A DNA stretch of 64,000 nucleotides from Puffinus mauretanicus (Eukaryota; Chordata; Aves; Procellariiformes; Procellariidae), in assembly GCA_023333565.1 (NCBI GenBank), contig JAJKFH010002906.1, forward strand, positions 1,054,001 to 1,118,000, in the 5' to 3' direction. Numbering within the stretch: position 1 is the first letter of the stretch; the number at the start of each line of letters is the position of its first letter. Positions 50,801 through 63,594 of this stretch are shown one piece after another. The notes beneath the pieces are model-generated. The model worked only from the letters and a program-made list of their open reading frames with translations, was not told where the DNA came from and made no database searches. The translations under genes and the position numbers were made by a program.

Positions 50801-53403
50801 TTCAAATATATTTTGTTTGTTTTGTGAATTATTTTATTTTTAAATGAGCTTCCCTCAAAAGACCATTTCATTACATGTTTATTTTTGCATTTTAGAATTT
50901 TTTTCTAATGGGAAGTGGGTTGAAAACCTCTACTTCCATGTAATGCCTCACAGATTTACATATAATAATACAAACAGTTTTTGGTTTTCAATCTTACCAG
51001 CAGAACCTGCTCAAATGTATATAAATGAGTCGGCAGGTTCCATGACCCACCCACACTAGCAGATTTTTAACACCGGCTCAAGATTAGAACAATTGATTCA
51101 ACACATTCTGCTGGTCATAAAGCTTTTAGCAGAATAAAGTAAAGAAATTAAGACATTCATAATTATAATCATGCCGTAAGATGGGGATAAACGTGGAAAG
51201 GGTAGACGGGAAATTAAAGCCTGCCATCTCGCAGAACTCAGTGAACAAACTAATGAGCATAGGAAATTACAGGGTAGCACCATGCATTTCTTTTCTGCTT
51301 TCCAGACCCTCTGAAGTCAGACAATTAAACGCTTAACACAAAAGCCTAAGTTCTGTAGTCAAAAATCCAAACGTTGGTCACATGTCCAAATGCAAACAAA
51401 ATGGTTTCACTACAAAAGATGTCTCCTACTGACTGCACAGTCCATAATTATGAAAGGCACTTAAGTTATTCACAATTAAAAATACATATAATTGCCTTTT
51501 TGTGCCTTTTCAATATTTATAGCCAACAGTTGGAAGCTTGTATTAAATCTGTTCTCTCCTTTTTCACACTCACATCTTTTGTTGCAGAGTTATGCCAGTT
51601 CCTAGCAGGTTTTTTTTTTTGGTAATGCTAAGGAGAGTCTCAAATTGTTTTAAGACAGTCTGTTACTTGTCCCATGTTTTCTATTAGCTATATGGAATAA
51701 GACTCAATATCCTACTAAATGAAAATCAATCTTGCACTAACAAATATATCAGCTACTAAATACAGTGGGACTTATTTTTAAACAACTACTTGTAGCAGAG
51801 ATGAGTTTTATACAAGTTTATCCAAATACAGATGACTATATGATTGGCAGGATTTAAATTACAGAATTTGTTTTTTAAAAAAAGTGAGGAACAAAGAACC
51901 AAACAGGGAAAATGAAGTGATACACAAGCGTCCTAGATTAAACAGCCAAGAAGTAACTCCTAGTTGGCACCCAGTTGTGATGACAGAAGCATTTTAAAGG
52001 ACCTCAGCCTAGAGAATGACATCAGGAAGAGCAACTAGGGTGGCCAGGAAAAGGAAGCCACAGTATGTCAGGTAGGGTTGCCTACTAAAAGTAGTATTTC
52101 CCAAGAGCTGTCAGAGCAGGATTAAGATATGACAATTCTCAGATACTTTTGCTGGTGGTGGTTTTTTTTAGGGTGCTTAATTAGTCCACAGGTTTCAAAG
52201 CAGCCCGGGTTAATATCCATGATACCAGTTTAAGAACAAGGATTGCAGTCCAGACAATCTAGGCGTAATTAAGCCAGTCAAACAAATTGCCATGAAGGAA
52301 GCACATCACTCGACCTGGCCTAGATGGAATCTTCATACAATTTTCCTTGTAATGGGCAAGAGCAATCTATTTTCTGAAAAACCCTTATTTCTGTAAAGCT
52401 TAGGTCACGGTACTTCAACATCATAGCCAAGTGGTAACCACAGATACACAGTATTCCTTCTTCCAATGCATCGCTAAAAAGGTAGTGATTTTTAATGATC
52501 ACGACGACGTATGCTTTGTAGTATACTGGTACTCGTAGCGTACCAGATTTGTTAAATGGTATTCCAAATCACGAGCAAATAAGTTGCAGTGATATTAAAG
52601 AGCTGTCATTTGTCAACTGATCTGCGATAACTGCTCATGTGAACGTTTTAAACTTCCCACTGCAAACAAGCTTTGTAAATTTAGTAAGACGCTAAGGCAG
52701 CAATGTTGTTTGGCTGATGAAAGGGTAACCCAGCAAGCCTTCCTCCACAAAATCACCTGTAATCATCTGTCTGCATTTGAAGCTGTAATGGTCCCAACTG
52801 CTCGTTTCATCTAATTTCTTGGGAATAACGGCATTTTACCTTGCTTTTAAAAAAAGACCTTGGAACAGACCTTCTTGTGCCGTTGGGACAGAGAATCCCG
52901 GCAACGAACCAGGGGTTTCAGCACTGTCCCGAGTGCTGAACATCATCACGCTCCACCCCCTGCTGGTTGCATTTCTCCCTTGCCAAGCAAAAAAAAACAA
53001 AACCAAAAACAACCCAGAAACACAAACCTCACACTCTGGTTGAGAAAAACCAGTTCCCAAGAACAATTCAATCCCAACGCAGCCAGCAACATGCTCATTT
53101 CCAGAATCACCCAGAACTTCAGGACCTCCTCCACTTTGTAAACTGGGATTTTCTAGAAGCCCCCGATGCCAGGGGAGACCCCAACCACCCCCTCCAAATG
53201 TCACTTGTTGCAAACAGCCACCACCGACGCGGGGTTGAGCCAGTGAGGACTCCATGCTGCAGCTCCTGGCTTATTACCATGACAAGCACATCCAGAGACA
53301 TTAGAACCAGCACGCGTTGGAAACTGCGCTCTGCCAGAACTTGCAACAGAAATATCTCAGTAGTACTATAATCAACAGAAAATACAGTGAGTTATTTTCT
53401 GTG

Positions 53404-53442
53404 GCTGGCCTACAACCATTTTATACTGCTGGCTTACAACCA
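53404..53442. repeat. 15-bp direct repeat, period 24 bp
   Basis: GCTGGCCTACAACCA at 53404-53418 and GCTGGCTTACAACCA at 53428-53442; one C/T difference. Minor local duplication. Confidence 0.6.
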
Positions 53443-54689
53443 ACGAAAGCAAAAACACAAAACAAACAAAAATAAAGTTCGCCTTTCCAACCACCACGGC
53501 TGCAGCGGGTATTAACTGAAGTAAAACTGCACTGTTCCTTTTTGCTTTGGATAGTTTTGTTTTTATTTAAGAAAAATCATGTTGCTCAGTTTCTTTATAT
53601 TTATGAATCAAAGAAAAGCAGATACAGTAAAAGCATGAGGAAGGGGGAGAAGAGATTATACCACAGCTAATTTCAAAGGTTTATACCCCAATATACATCT
53701 TTTATATTCATGTGTTAAGCATTAAGATTCATTTAGACAAATACAATTTTGCCAACATTCAAACATACAACCCCTCTTAGTTCAGCTTACACTTTAAATA
53801 AAAGCTTTGTCATTTGATTTCATGTTTTAAAAGAAGATAGCAAATAATCACGTTCGTTTATTTTTTTTGGAGTAGCTGAGTTTACAGCAGCATATTTCAG
53901 AGCATTTCTTCCAACAGATATTAATCCTACTTGAAGCATCAACAGTAGGCCACATGAAAATTATTCCCAGACTATCAGGCAAATGATCACACTGAAGTAC
54001 ATATTTGCATGTCAAATCAATCCTCACCCAAAAATTCATCTCAAAAGCTGCTGGTGGTCACATCCTCCCAGAGCTGGGATTACTCCTCTGTGCAAAGGAG
54101 GCAAACGTTAGAAAAATGCTAAAGCACTTTCCACAGAATAATCTCCAAGCCTGAATTTATTTGTTAGCTCAGGTATTTCCTGAAACAGAGGCTGCATTTA
54201 ATAACTCCAAATGTTTATCTTTTGGGGTTTTTTTTCCTTCCTACGAGCAATGGTAGGATTCTGAAAGGGACTTGAGTTTTTGGGGTTTTTTTAAAATATC
54301 ACTTGGGGATGAATCAACTTCCGTATCTCAGATGGGCTTACTGGGGACACTGCTCTGATCCAACTTGAGCAGATTTTTGCACTCTTAGAAGCAGAACACC
54401 AACCACCTAAGAAATTTTCAAGTCAAACGGGGAAACACGCATAGAGTTCAAGCATCTGTAGGGTTATGGTGGCGATGAAGCATGGCCCCTCTCAGGTCAC
54501 CACCCTGCAACCTAAATGCAGCTCTGAGTACCATAAAACAAGATGAAAAAACCAAACTAACAGCCTTCCATTGCCGAACGGGTTGGCCTTTCTCTTGGGC
54601 ACTGGGAGAGCATCTGACGCCTCAGTGAGCCAACCCCACTTGCCAAAACCACCTCCTCTTTGACTCAGGCTAACGCTCTGACCCTTTAA

Positions 54690-54905
54690 TGGTCCAAGTC
54701 CAGCGAGCAGAGGTCACGTGCGTACCGGCAGCCAGCCCACGTGAGGCTGCCCCGGCACGAAGGGCACGCGGGACCACCCTGGCTTGGCGGCAAAGCAGGC
54801 AGATGAGCTGGCTCCAGCCCATCTGCTCTGCCTCTGCCTGTTCAGGGGAAGTGAGACAGAGCCGCTTCAGCCGATGTAACGGATCACTGCCCTGACGCGG
54901 AAGGA
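54690..54905. promoter_or_regulatory. CpG-enriched patch with two CACGTG E-boxes (candidate)
   Basis: GTCACGTG at 54713-54720 and CCCACGTGAG at 54736-54745 place two CACGTG cores 23 bp apart. About 16 CpGs by eye occur in 215 bp. Weaker than the 47.5-kb island. The crossing open frames (54670-55068 minus, 54689-54895 plus) have no domains. Confidence 0.3.
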
Positions 54906-57900
54906 CTCGAGTCTCTTGATTCGGTCTTACCCAGGACTGCACCCACCAGTGAAAACCATCAGGAACAGCGCTGAAGCTTAAAGAATATAAGAGAGAAGTT
55001 ACATGGTGAAACTTCACTGGAACGCTCTGCCAGCCCCTAAAAAACCCCTCCTGGAGGGAACAAGCCATTCAAACTGGTTTGGCTGTACCTTAAACCATAC
55101 TCTGAAGGAATCTGGAAACACCCTTCTCTGTAACATCCCCCATTAGCAGCTCTAGATAACTCTTTCTCAGCACTTTGAAATCCCTTTCATCTCATCACAC
55201 CTGCTGAAGGGATCCATCAGATCTAAATCTACTTCTATCCATCAGACAGCTGAACACCAAGACCTAACACCTATATTGTTTGTCAAATCTCCAATTCTAT
55301 GCCTTAAAACACTACATTTGTACCACGGGTTACAGACATGGTCATGTGGACATGATTTTCACTCAATCACACACACACACAAGCCTTTTCAGGCTAGAAG
55401 TTGTGAATAAAGCTGATGTACTGCTTACTCCGTTCCCTGACTTGGCTGGCTCTGTATTTCTTGTTCAATAACTTTACCAACAACTGCAAAGAGACAGAAA
55501 TACTGCCAGCTATTTCTTTGTGATCAGAGGCTTCATAGTTAAGAACACAAGGCAACCCAACAGCAGTGACTGCTTACAGCTGGTCTACAAACTGCCTGCT
55601 GAACTGGAGTTTAATTTCTAATAACTGCTAATGAGATACCTGGCTGTCACATCACAACTGATTGTTTTATTTATTTACTGAAGTTCAAGAATGTCCCTCC
55701 ATTTGTTATGCTAGTTTCTCCCCCCCACCAGCCCCAACAAAGACAGACGTTTACAAGTCGGCGGGTGGTGCAGCTGCCAAAGGACCAACAGCAAGCGTTG
55801 CGGGATGGAGAAGCCAAACACACCGACACGTGAAAACCCCGTCCACAGGACAGCAGCAGGCAGTCTCTCAGAATCTTAATCCAACCCGTGTTAAAGGGAA
55901 ACAGGTTTTTCAACCTCCATAGTCTTTCCAGAGCAGTACCATATGTCACATGCTTTGCTTAGTGTAAGAGAAAAAAGAGTTAGAGATATAACACTGAATC
56001 CCTCGTGTATAATACAATGCATACCCTTGGTTTCATAACAGAGTATTTTGGCCCAGATCTTAAGCATCATTATTTACAAACTTTTAAACCAAGTCTTGTT
56101 ATGGAAAAGCTTACCCGTTGTTTTGCAAACTAATTTAGACTGAGCATATGACAGCCATCAATTTACCAAATCTTAACAAAATACTGCTTATCAACTGATG
56201 AGCAAGTGACAATTTGGTCTTAAACACTGAATGCATGCCTTCACAGCAGCTTGAAATCATGTGTTTGGACTGGACATTAAAAGTATGCACATTCCTGTTA
56301 GAGATTACTGCTTATCTCCTGAGTTAGTAATTTACTGCTGAGTCTGATGACTCACTTTTAACTCCAAAACCAATCCCAAGCAGAGCTCAGCTAAAGCATG
56401 GCAGTGAAACATCGCGCCCCTCCCCAAAGCTCTGACGGACAATAGGTGTGATATCTCTCCCATCAGTGCCCCACAGAAGCCCTTGCAATGCTATTAGAAA
56501 CCCAGCTCTAAACAGGTTTGAGCACCACGTCAGTATCTGAGCATTCCTAAGAGTGTACTAAGAAATATGACCAACATTAATTACCTGCTTGCGCAGCCCT
56601 AGAATGTCCTAAAACATGGAAAAGAGACAAACACCTTTCCACTCCTTTTCCTGAGTCTGGCACAAGAACGTAGGAGTGACAAACGTGATTTCAAACAGCA
56701 GCGAACATTCCCTAAAGATACAGTGGCCTAGGATGATGCTGGATGACAAGAACGGGAGACCCGTGCAGAAGCACTGCTGTCTCCTCCAGGAGCCAGGCGG
56801 TAGCCAGGAGGCTTGTTCCAGGAGCACCTGGTGGGACTTGTGCCTGCGCCGTGCTCAGCAGCACTCTGAGCTTTGGGCACAGAGAAGAGGGATGATTAGT
56901 GACAGTGTGACTAAAAGCAGAGGACTGCTAGTAAGGCTGGGCACGGTGACTGAGGTAAATCGGCTCCCGGGCTGCAGAGGGCTGGGAGGGCGAGGCACGA
57001 GGACACCACGCCTGTGGTGTTCGGCACAAGGCAGCCTTGTTATTAGCTTTGGCCTCCACTGGCCTTCTGCTGGTACCAGTAGAGCTAATTACTGTTTCTG
57101 CTCTCCGCTCTCCAAGCCCACTGGGAAGGGCTCATTAAGTCAGGAGCCTGGCAATACCCACAACAGTCTCCATACATTTAGACAGCACTTCCCTGCTGGC
57201 GATATAAGCCACAGAAACCCTGGAGAGTGAGGTGCAGAAGGTAGATCCACAGGGAATTGGCTCAAGAGCAACAGAGCTGGATCAAAACTAGCTCTGTGGA
57301 AATCCAAGGTGTCTCTGCACCCTGCTCACTGCCCCCAGGTCTAGAAACATAGCTCAGGAGTTACTCACACCGTCCCTGCATCGTCACAAGCTGTCCTCAG
57401 AGCGTGCCTGCTGCCTCCACGCAGTGCTGCGTCTCAGCTAAAGCATCCGGCGGGACCTGACCTCTCTTTGAAAGATCACCACAGCACGTGTAATCCAGAT
57501 AACAACCGACAGGGAAGCCTGTAAGGGTTGAGACTTTCTCCTTCTAAAACAACATCCTCAGTTACGTTTAACACAGATCATGATTATTACTTCCAGCGTC
57601 CAACATATCAAAGGGTGGCTTGTTTGTCGGATTTTATCTATTTAATCTGCAAATGGTTAGTAGTCCCAGGCAAATTGTCTAGTTCAAGAAACAGCAGTCA
57701 GACTAAACTTTTCATCCGCAATGGGTGATACAACTAGAGTGGTTTCGGGTTATAAAGTCCTTGCTTCTACGTACAGGACCCATGCATTACACCTGAGCAC
57801 TTCTGCCAAAACATTAGCCCCTCCGCCTTCCCTCCCTCACCAGCATTTTTAACTCATTTCACCAGATCCACTTTTTCATAAAGATCTGAGGTTTTTTTGC

Positions 57901-59106
57901 TCCTTCACGAACCTAGCAATTGCTGTAGACTGGCAAATATGTCTACCATTTGCTTTTTTCTCATCCTTAATTCAAAGAAATTAGTTCATTACATTTCTAC
58001 TAGATTCCCTTCTATATTTTTACTAATACTAGCATTTAGCCACAACAGGCAGACACATGGTTGACGGCCAGCATAAAAATGAATTAGAGGCCTCAAAGCA
58101 GCTGCTACAGGGCAAACAGCCCTAAAAAACTACCAGGGGAAGAAAGAAATTGTCACCTCTCTTGGCAGTCTCGGATACTAGAAAAAGACTGAATGAATGC
58201 AGCAGCAGCTCCAAGGCCCCACACATTTTATGGCCAGCCAAATCCTGCAAAATCTGGTAAAAGTTCTAAGTAGGTTCCAGCTGTACTTTTAACTAAAGCT
58301 TTTTGGCACTTGTGAAGGTACGGGAAGCAGCCAGGAGCTCTAGAACAAGTCCATCAGCTGGATATGTCTATGAAAACTATCAGCAATGCAATAATTTTCT
58401 TGAAAATTTTGTATAAACTTTATGGCTGTTCTCAAATAGGGGACCCCACGGCTTCCTTCCCTTCCTTACTTTGAGTGCAGAACACCAAGACTGCACTGCT
58501 TGTCCTTGATATTTGCCCTTCCATAACTGAACGGACTAGAAATAAAGCAAGATTTGGCTGCGGATTGCTGTCCCAAGCAACAGATTTCAGCTATCTGCAG
58601 TTCACGTAACACCGTGACTCCACTTCGGCCAAATCCTAATTGTTCCATTTAGCACGTACAGTGGCCCAGAACTTGCCTTGAAAAAGCATGCAGTTTGGGG
58701 GAACCTGCACCCACTAACATCCTTGGCTTCCCCCACCAAACCGAAATTCTGCCCCGGAGGACTGGGAAGGCCTTTTTGCAACCTCACAGAGATCGCTTTA
58801 CAATCACAAGCTATGTACTGACGCAGCACATGCACTATGCGCTCTCTCCTGCCAGCTCCGCTCGGGTGGGTACTGTATAGATGAAAGACCACACTGACAG
58901 ACAGAGACAGTTGCTCCTCAAGTTTCCAGAGTAAGTTTTACCAGAGGAGATTCTCCAATGTTACAGTCATGATTTAGCTGGCTCTGTACAGTTGTCTCAT
59001 CCAGAGGTCAGTTCTGTACTTTTTTGCAGGACTTGCACTCCTTTGGGCTTTTTTTTCTTCTTTGGAAGACTTATGAACCAATTTAAAAGTCAAGAACAGC
59101 AAGTGC

Positions 59107-59219
59107 CTTGTTTTGTGTTTTTGGTGTTTTGTTTGGGTTTTTTTTTGTTTTGGTTTTTTGTTTTGGTTTGGTTTGTTGTTTTTTGGGGTGGGTTTTTTTG
59201 TGGTTTTTTTTTTTTTTTT
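59107..59219. repeat. T/G-rich low-complexity tract, 113 bp
   Basis: Irregular mixture of TTTTG, TTTGG and T runs ending in T16. The pre-mRNA sense strand is A/C-rich. Tracts of this kind are frequent in bird introns. They create a spurious 130-codon open frame rich in Phe and Gly on the plus strand. Confidence 0.85.
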
Positions 59220-60192
59220 AAAGCATTGAAATATTACATTTTCATTTTAGTATTTCAAGAATTTCGACCCACACAACCTGAAAATACAGAGCAGTTTCCT
59301 TCCAAGGATATCTTGATTTTCTTTCCAATGGCACTTGAAAAAAGTCTAAACTCAAGATTGAATGCAAGGACGCATACTCTCTGAAATTATTAACTTGCAC
59401 TGTGAACTCACAGAATGTACAAGTTGAGTAAGAAGTAAGAGGCTGGCTATTAGAGGTTAGCTATTTACTAGGTTAAAGTTACAGTCACAAACAGTGCGCG
59501 TAGGGAGCACAGTTGGCCATGGAAGTACACGCAAAGACTATTTGCCCTTCTGTGAACCAGCTGATAACTCCAGGTAGTTTATGCTCAACAATGTATCCTT
59601 AACTATATCTTGGGGATGCTGGGGGTGTCAGGCAGGGGGGTCCTTTGGCATTTGTGGGAATGGTCACAACAGTGAGGGTGCAGGGAGATGACAGGACAAC
59701 ACTACGCTCAGGCTACTGTAAGAAAGTCTACAGGTCAATGTTGTACTGTGCTATGAAATAGAGCTTTCTGGAGTTACTTCAAAAACATTAAGTGCTTTGG
59801 TAATCAGTTACATCATTTTTATATTTTAAACAGTGGAATAAAGGATTTTTTTGAGCAGCAATGTTGTATAAGAGATCCTTAGGTATTTCTCTTTTTTAGG
59901 CTTTGGCAATAGCTGAGCACCTTGTGGCATCGGTATGGTCTCACTTGGTAACTATGGGAGTTTATGTAAGGCCAACCGGTCTCATTTCTGCTGCGAGCGA
60001 TGTAGAATTACCGAGGGACAGGGGAAGGGGAACAAATGTACTGTACTCAACACTGATCCAGAGACATACCTGAAGAAGAAAGCACAAGTCCCAGTAATAA
60101 ACTAATTGAGTTGCAGCAGCCCTGATTTCACAGAGACTTTTCAAAAGTTACTTATAATTCTCCTTTTCATTCAATTAAACCTAGGAATTCTT

Positions 60193-60210
60193 AAAAAAAA
60201 AAAAAAAAAA
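60193..60210. repeat. A18 homopolymer
   Basis: 18 consecutive A; no flanking retroelement recognised. Confidence 0.85.
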
Positions 60211-62738
60211 TCATTTTCTAGAAGTAATTTGAGTGGAATTATAAAGTTTATCAGCAAAGAAAACTTGGTTTTAAGCTTGATTTTATGCCCTGGCAGAAAA
60301 AAACTCAGTGCTATGCTAACAGCTTTACAGGAACTGATTAAACTTGCAAACCTGATCTAAAAAAGACGAAAGATAATTCAGAGAAAAGAGATAGTAACAA
60401 CTGAAGTTGACACAAAAGACTAATTTTTCAAAGGTACATACCAAAAAAGTGAATCTTTTATTTCAATAGATTTATTCTTTTGATTGAAGAAAGAAGGCTT
60501 TTGTACACAACCTGTATATGTCTCAATTTTTGTCACTTATGAGTCTGCTAGCTAGTTTTAAACCTATTTGACAGCATGGAAGGTTTACAACAGGAAGGGA
60601 AGAAATCAAGAAATGCAAAGAAACTGGAAGCAATGAGCCAAAGGGCTGGGAAGCACACAGAAGGCACAAGTTGGGAACATCAAACACTTGAAAACACAAA
60701 TATTTACCCACATTCTTTGTGCTCACAGAATGACGACTTTTTAAAAATTAAAAAACCTGTCAAGTACTTCATACCAACACAAGTGACCTGAAACAGAAGT
60801 TCAGCTTTTCCAGGCTTTCTGAATTAAAGTTAATATTTAATATAGAATTTCTCTTAGTACGGTTACTAAAAGTGAGTTATATGTTAGCAAATCAGAGCAC
60901 CCTACTCACTTTCAAGTTATAAATATACTTCTATATCACCTCCAAATAAAAGGCGACTTCAAGAAAAACAGAGCCTTGTTAGTTTTTAAGTTAACACAGC
61001 TTACCCAAATTCTCAGATCTTGTAAAAAATAATGCTTAGATCTCTGATGGGTAACATTTTGCCCAACAAACAAGGAAAGGACTAGCCCAAGCTTTCACTC
61101 TTGGGTCTCACAGCAAGCTGGCAGAGGGCTTGAGGGGAGAGCTGGAGAAGCTTGAGCATTTGGCAACAGAAGACCAAGAAGTCAATATCTGGCTGTCTGA
61201 CAAGACAATTTTCTGGCTGTAATCTCATTCTCGTAAGCAAATTAAAACAAAAAAAAAGCTCTCATTGCCCTTCTGGTTAATGGCATTTCATTCACTTGAA
61301 CAGCCTGCTGTTTGAGTGCTTAATACGACTATTACCAAGAATAAGTTTTACTTCTGACCTCAAGCCAGCGGAGGAAAGTCTCAGAGGCCTGGAACGCACT
61401 CACAACACTGAGATGCCTCACATGCGTCCAGATTAACTCCTGGCGCGTGTTTTGTTGGTGAGTGCATGCTTTACTAAAAACAACATACATCACATACGGA
61501 AAAAGGTTTATGGGTTGACAATTTATCCAAAGAACAAAAAAACCCTGACCAAGCAGCATCATGTAAAACAAACAAAGGCTTCTTGTATTTGCTGTTCACT
61601 TGAGACTAAAAAGCACCCTAAAATAGTTTGAAGCAATAGTAAAATTTTGAAAATTAAGTAATTGGAAGAAACATGCTGAAACAGACTTGCAACAAACATA
61701 CACTCAATAGCTTTCATTTCTTCACAAGAAATATTCTACTGCTTCTTGGTACCTGGCTCTGGTGTCAACATTTTTATTCATAATGTCGTATTAATGAAAG
61801 GCACGAGGAGGCAAATCAAACAAGCTCTTTTGATAAGTACAAATTTTTCAGCAAGAAGGGATACCATATGATTGTCCAAAGTCCTAGACGCCATTAAAGA
61901 ACTGTGTTACTGTAGAAATACATTTTGACATTATTAAAATAATTGATTTAGCTTAGCAGTAGTTCAGTTTACAAGCACCCATAATGAAGTATCAGAAGAT
62001 GCAATAAAATGCCTGCACTTTTTAAAGAAGTCTGTTTTTTTCTTTTTAACATCATCTACATGAACATATCAACACCAAATCCCACAGTTAATATGTTTTT
62101 AGAAGGTTCTGTTTCAGGTCAGTATCTTACAAAAACTACTTAAATATTTATAAGCTTTTTACACAACATGGAAAGCAAAAGTAACCAAATAACCTCTTAC
62201 TGCTAATACATCTGGTTGCCTCCACTGTTTCCTACTTCACCATTAGACTCCCGGGAAAACACAGTAACTGTTTTGAGACCAAGCACAAAAGACGTCCTAA
62301 TTATTAGAAATCCCTCAAGAAACCTAAGCAGCAGAGCAAGATTAATACAGTCACAAGACCCAGAGATTAATCTATTTACCAAAGAATCTGTGCAAAGTAG
62401 TCTAATACTAAAAGATTACTGAAGCTAGATTTTCAACAAGATAAGAAGGGTCAAGAGACCTAAACAGTGCAAAACATCTCCCTAATAATGGCTTCTTCTA
62501 AAAATAAAAATATGTTCCAGAGGAAAAAGGTATTACCTTGCTGACTTCTAATAAAAATGTCTCATTTAAAAAAACCAAACTCTCTAGATGGTTTAAATCA
62601 AAGAGTCAAAATTACTATAAACACATTACAACATAAGCCAAGTAACGAGCTGACCAGTAAAGTAAGTCCTTTGTTTTTAATTACATTTAAAGATCAAGAA
62701 AGGATTAAAAAAAAAAAAAGAAGCAGTTTTATCTGATT

Positions 62739-62769
62739 CCCCCCCCCCCCCCCCCCCCCCAAAAAAAAA
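62739..62769. repeat. C22 run followed by A9
   Basis: 22 uninterrupted C (62739-62760) then 9 A (62761-62769); a further A13 run lies at 62707-62719. The RAPGEF2 sense strand would read T9 G22. Such pure C/G runs are rare and prone to sequencing and length error. Confidence 0.85.
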
Positions 62770-63571
62770 TCCTTGGAACAGCATAAAGTTCAAATCAGTA
62801 AACTAAAGCCAAATTTTAATTGAAATTAGAAAAAAGTTTAAAACTCTAATTGTAAAAACATTATCTATTCAGTATATTCCACAATTCAGATACGGGATTC
62901 TCTCCCAAAAACTATTATAACCACTTTAAAGGGAAGGAAAAACAACCAATGTCAGATCTAGAACAGAAAGTTTTTACTAAGCTTAAAAAACCCAGCTGAT
63001 CAGCTCATCCTCACTGAACCGAAAGAAGGCTCTGAGGTACCCAAGACTTGATGACCACCTGCAAGCAAGCATCACAGGTCAGACTTCCACATCCCAGTTC
63101 AACAGAAGATGGTACAGTGAGATTCAATAACCCAGAACCTGGAAGAAAACAATCCAAACTAGAAATTTCAGGGGCTGTTGGAGTCTTTGTTGTTTTTCTT
63201 GTAGATTGTGAAAAACAAACATTCAGTCCACCTACTCAAAGGATTCAGCAAATCCTATCACTTTACACCAGGACCAGATAGCTTTCAAAAGACGCATTCA
63301 CTATAAATTACAGGTATGCTACAGAAGACGCCAGAGGAGTTCCCGTATGTCATAGAGAAACTCAGATTGATCTTAACACATTCTTGATTATTTAGTCAGA
63401 GACTTCCACTTGCACAAATTTTAAAGATATGTTCTTAATAAGAAGGGTATTGCACATGAAAAACTTTAAACCAACCTAGCACTGTTGTCACTTGAGTTTG
63501 CACTGAAAAAAAAAAAAAGAAAAAATGCTCACTCTTAATGCTCCTATCATCCAATATTTTCCATTTAGCAA

Positions 63572-63594
63572 TTTTTTTTTTTTTTTTTTTTTTT
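63572..63594. repeat. T23 homopolymer
   Basis: 23 consecutive T, the longest A/T homopolymer in the window. No element body recognised. Confidence 0.85.

Noticed and set aside
52836..53371. Overlapping 134- and 139-codon open frames on both strands
   Set aside because: Composition follows low-complexity A/C-rich and GC-rich stretches; no conserved motif, and both strands are open at once.
56676..57230. 184-codon open frame on the plus strand, the longest in the window
   Set aside because: It lies in GC-richer DNA with few stops, has no recognisable domain or signal, and shows no coding neighbours; best explained by chance.
58992..59384. 130-codon plus-strand frame rich in Phe/Gly, like a membrane protein
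   Set aside because: It is a translation of the T/G-rich low-complexity tract.
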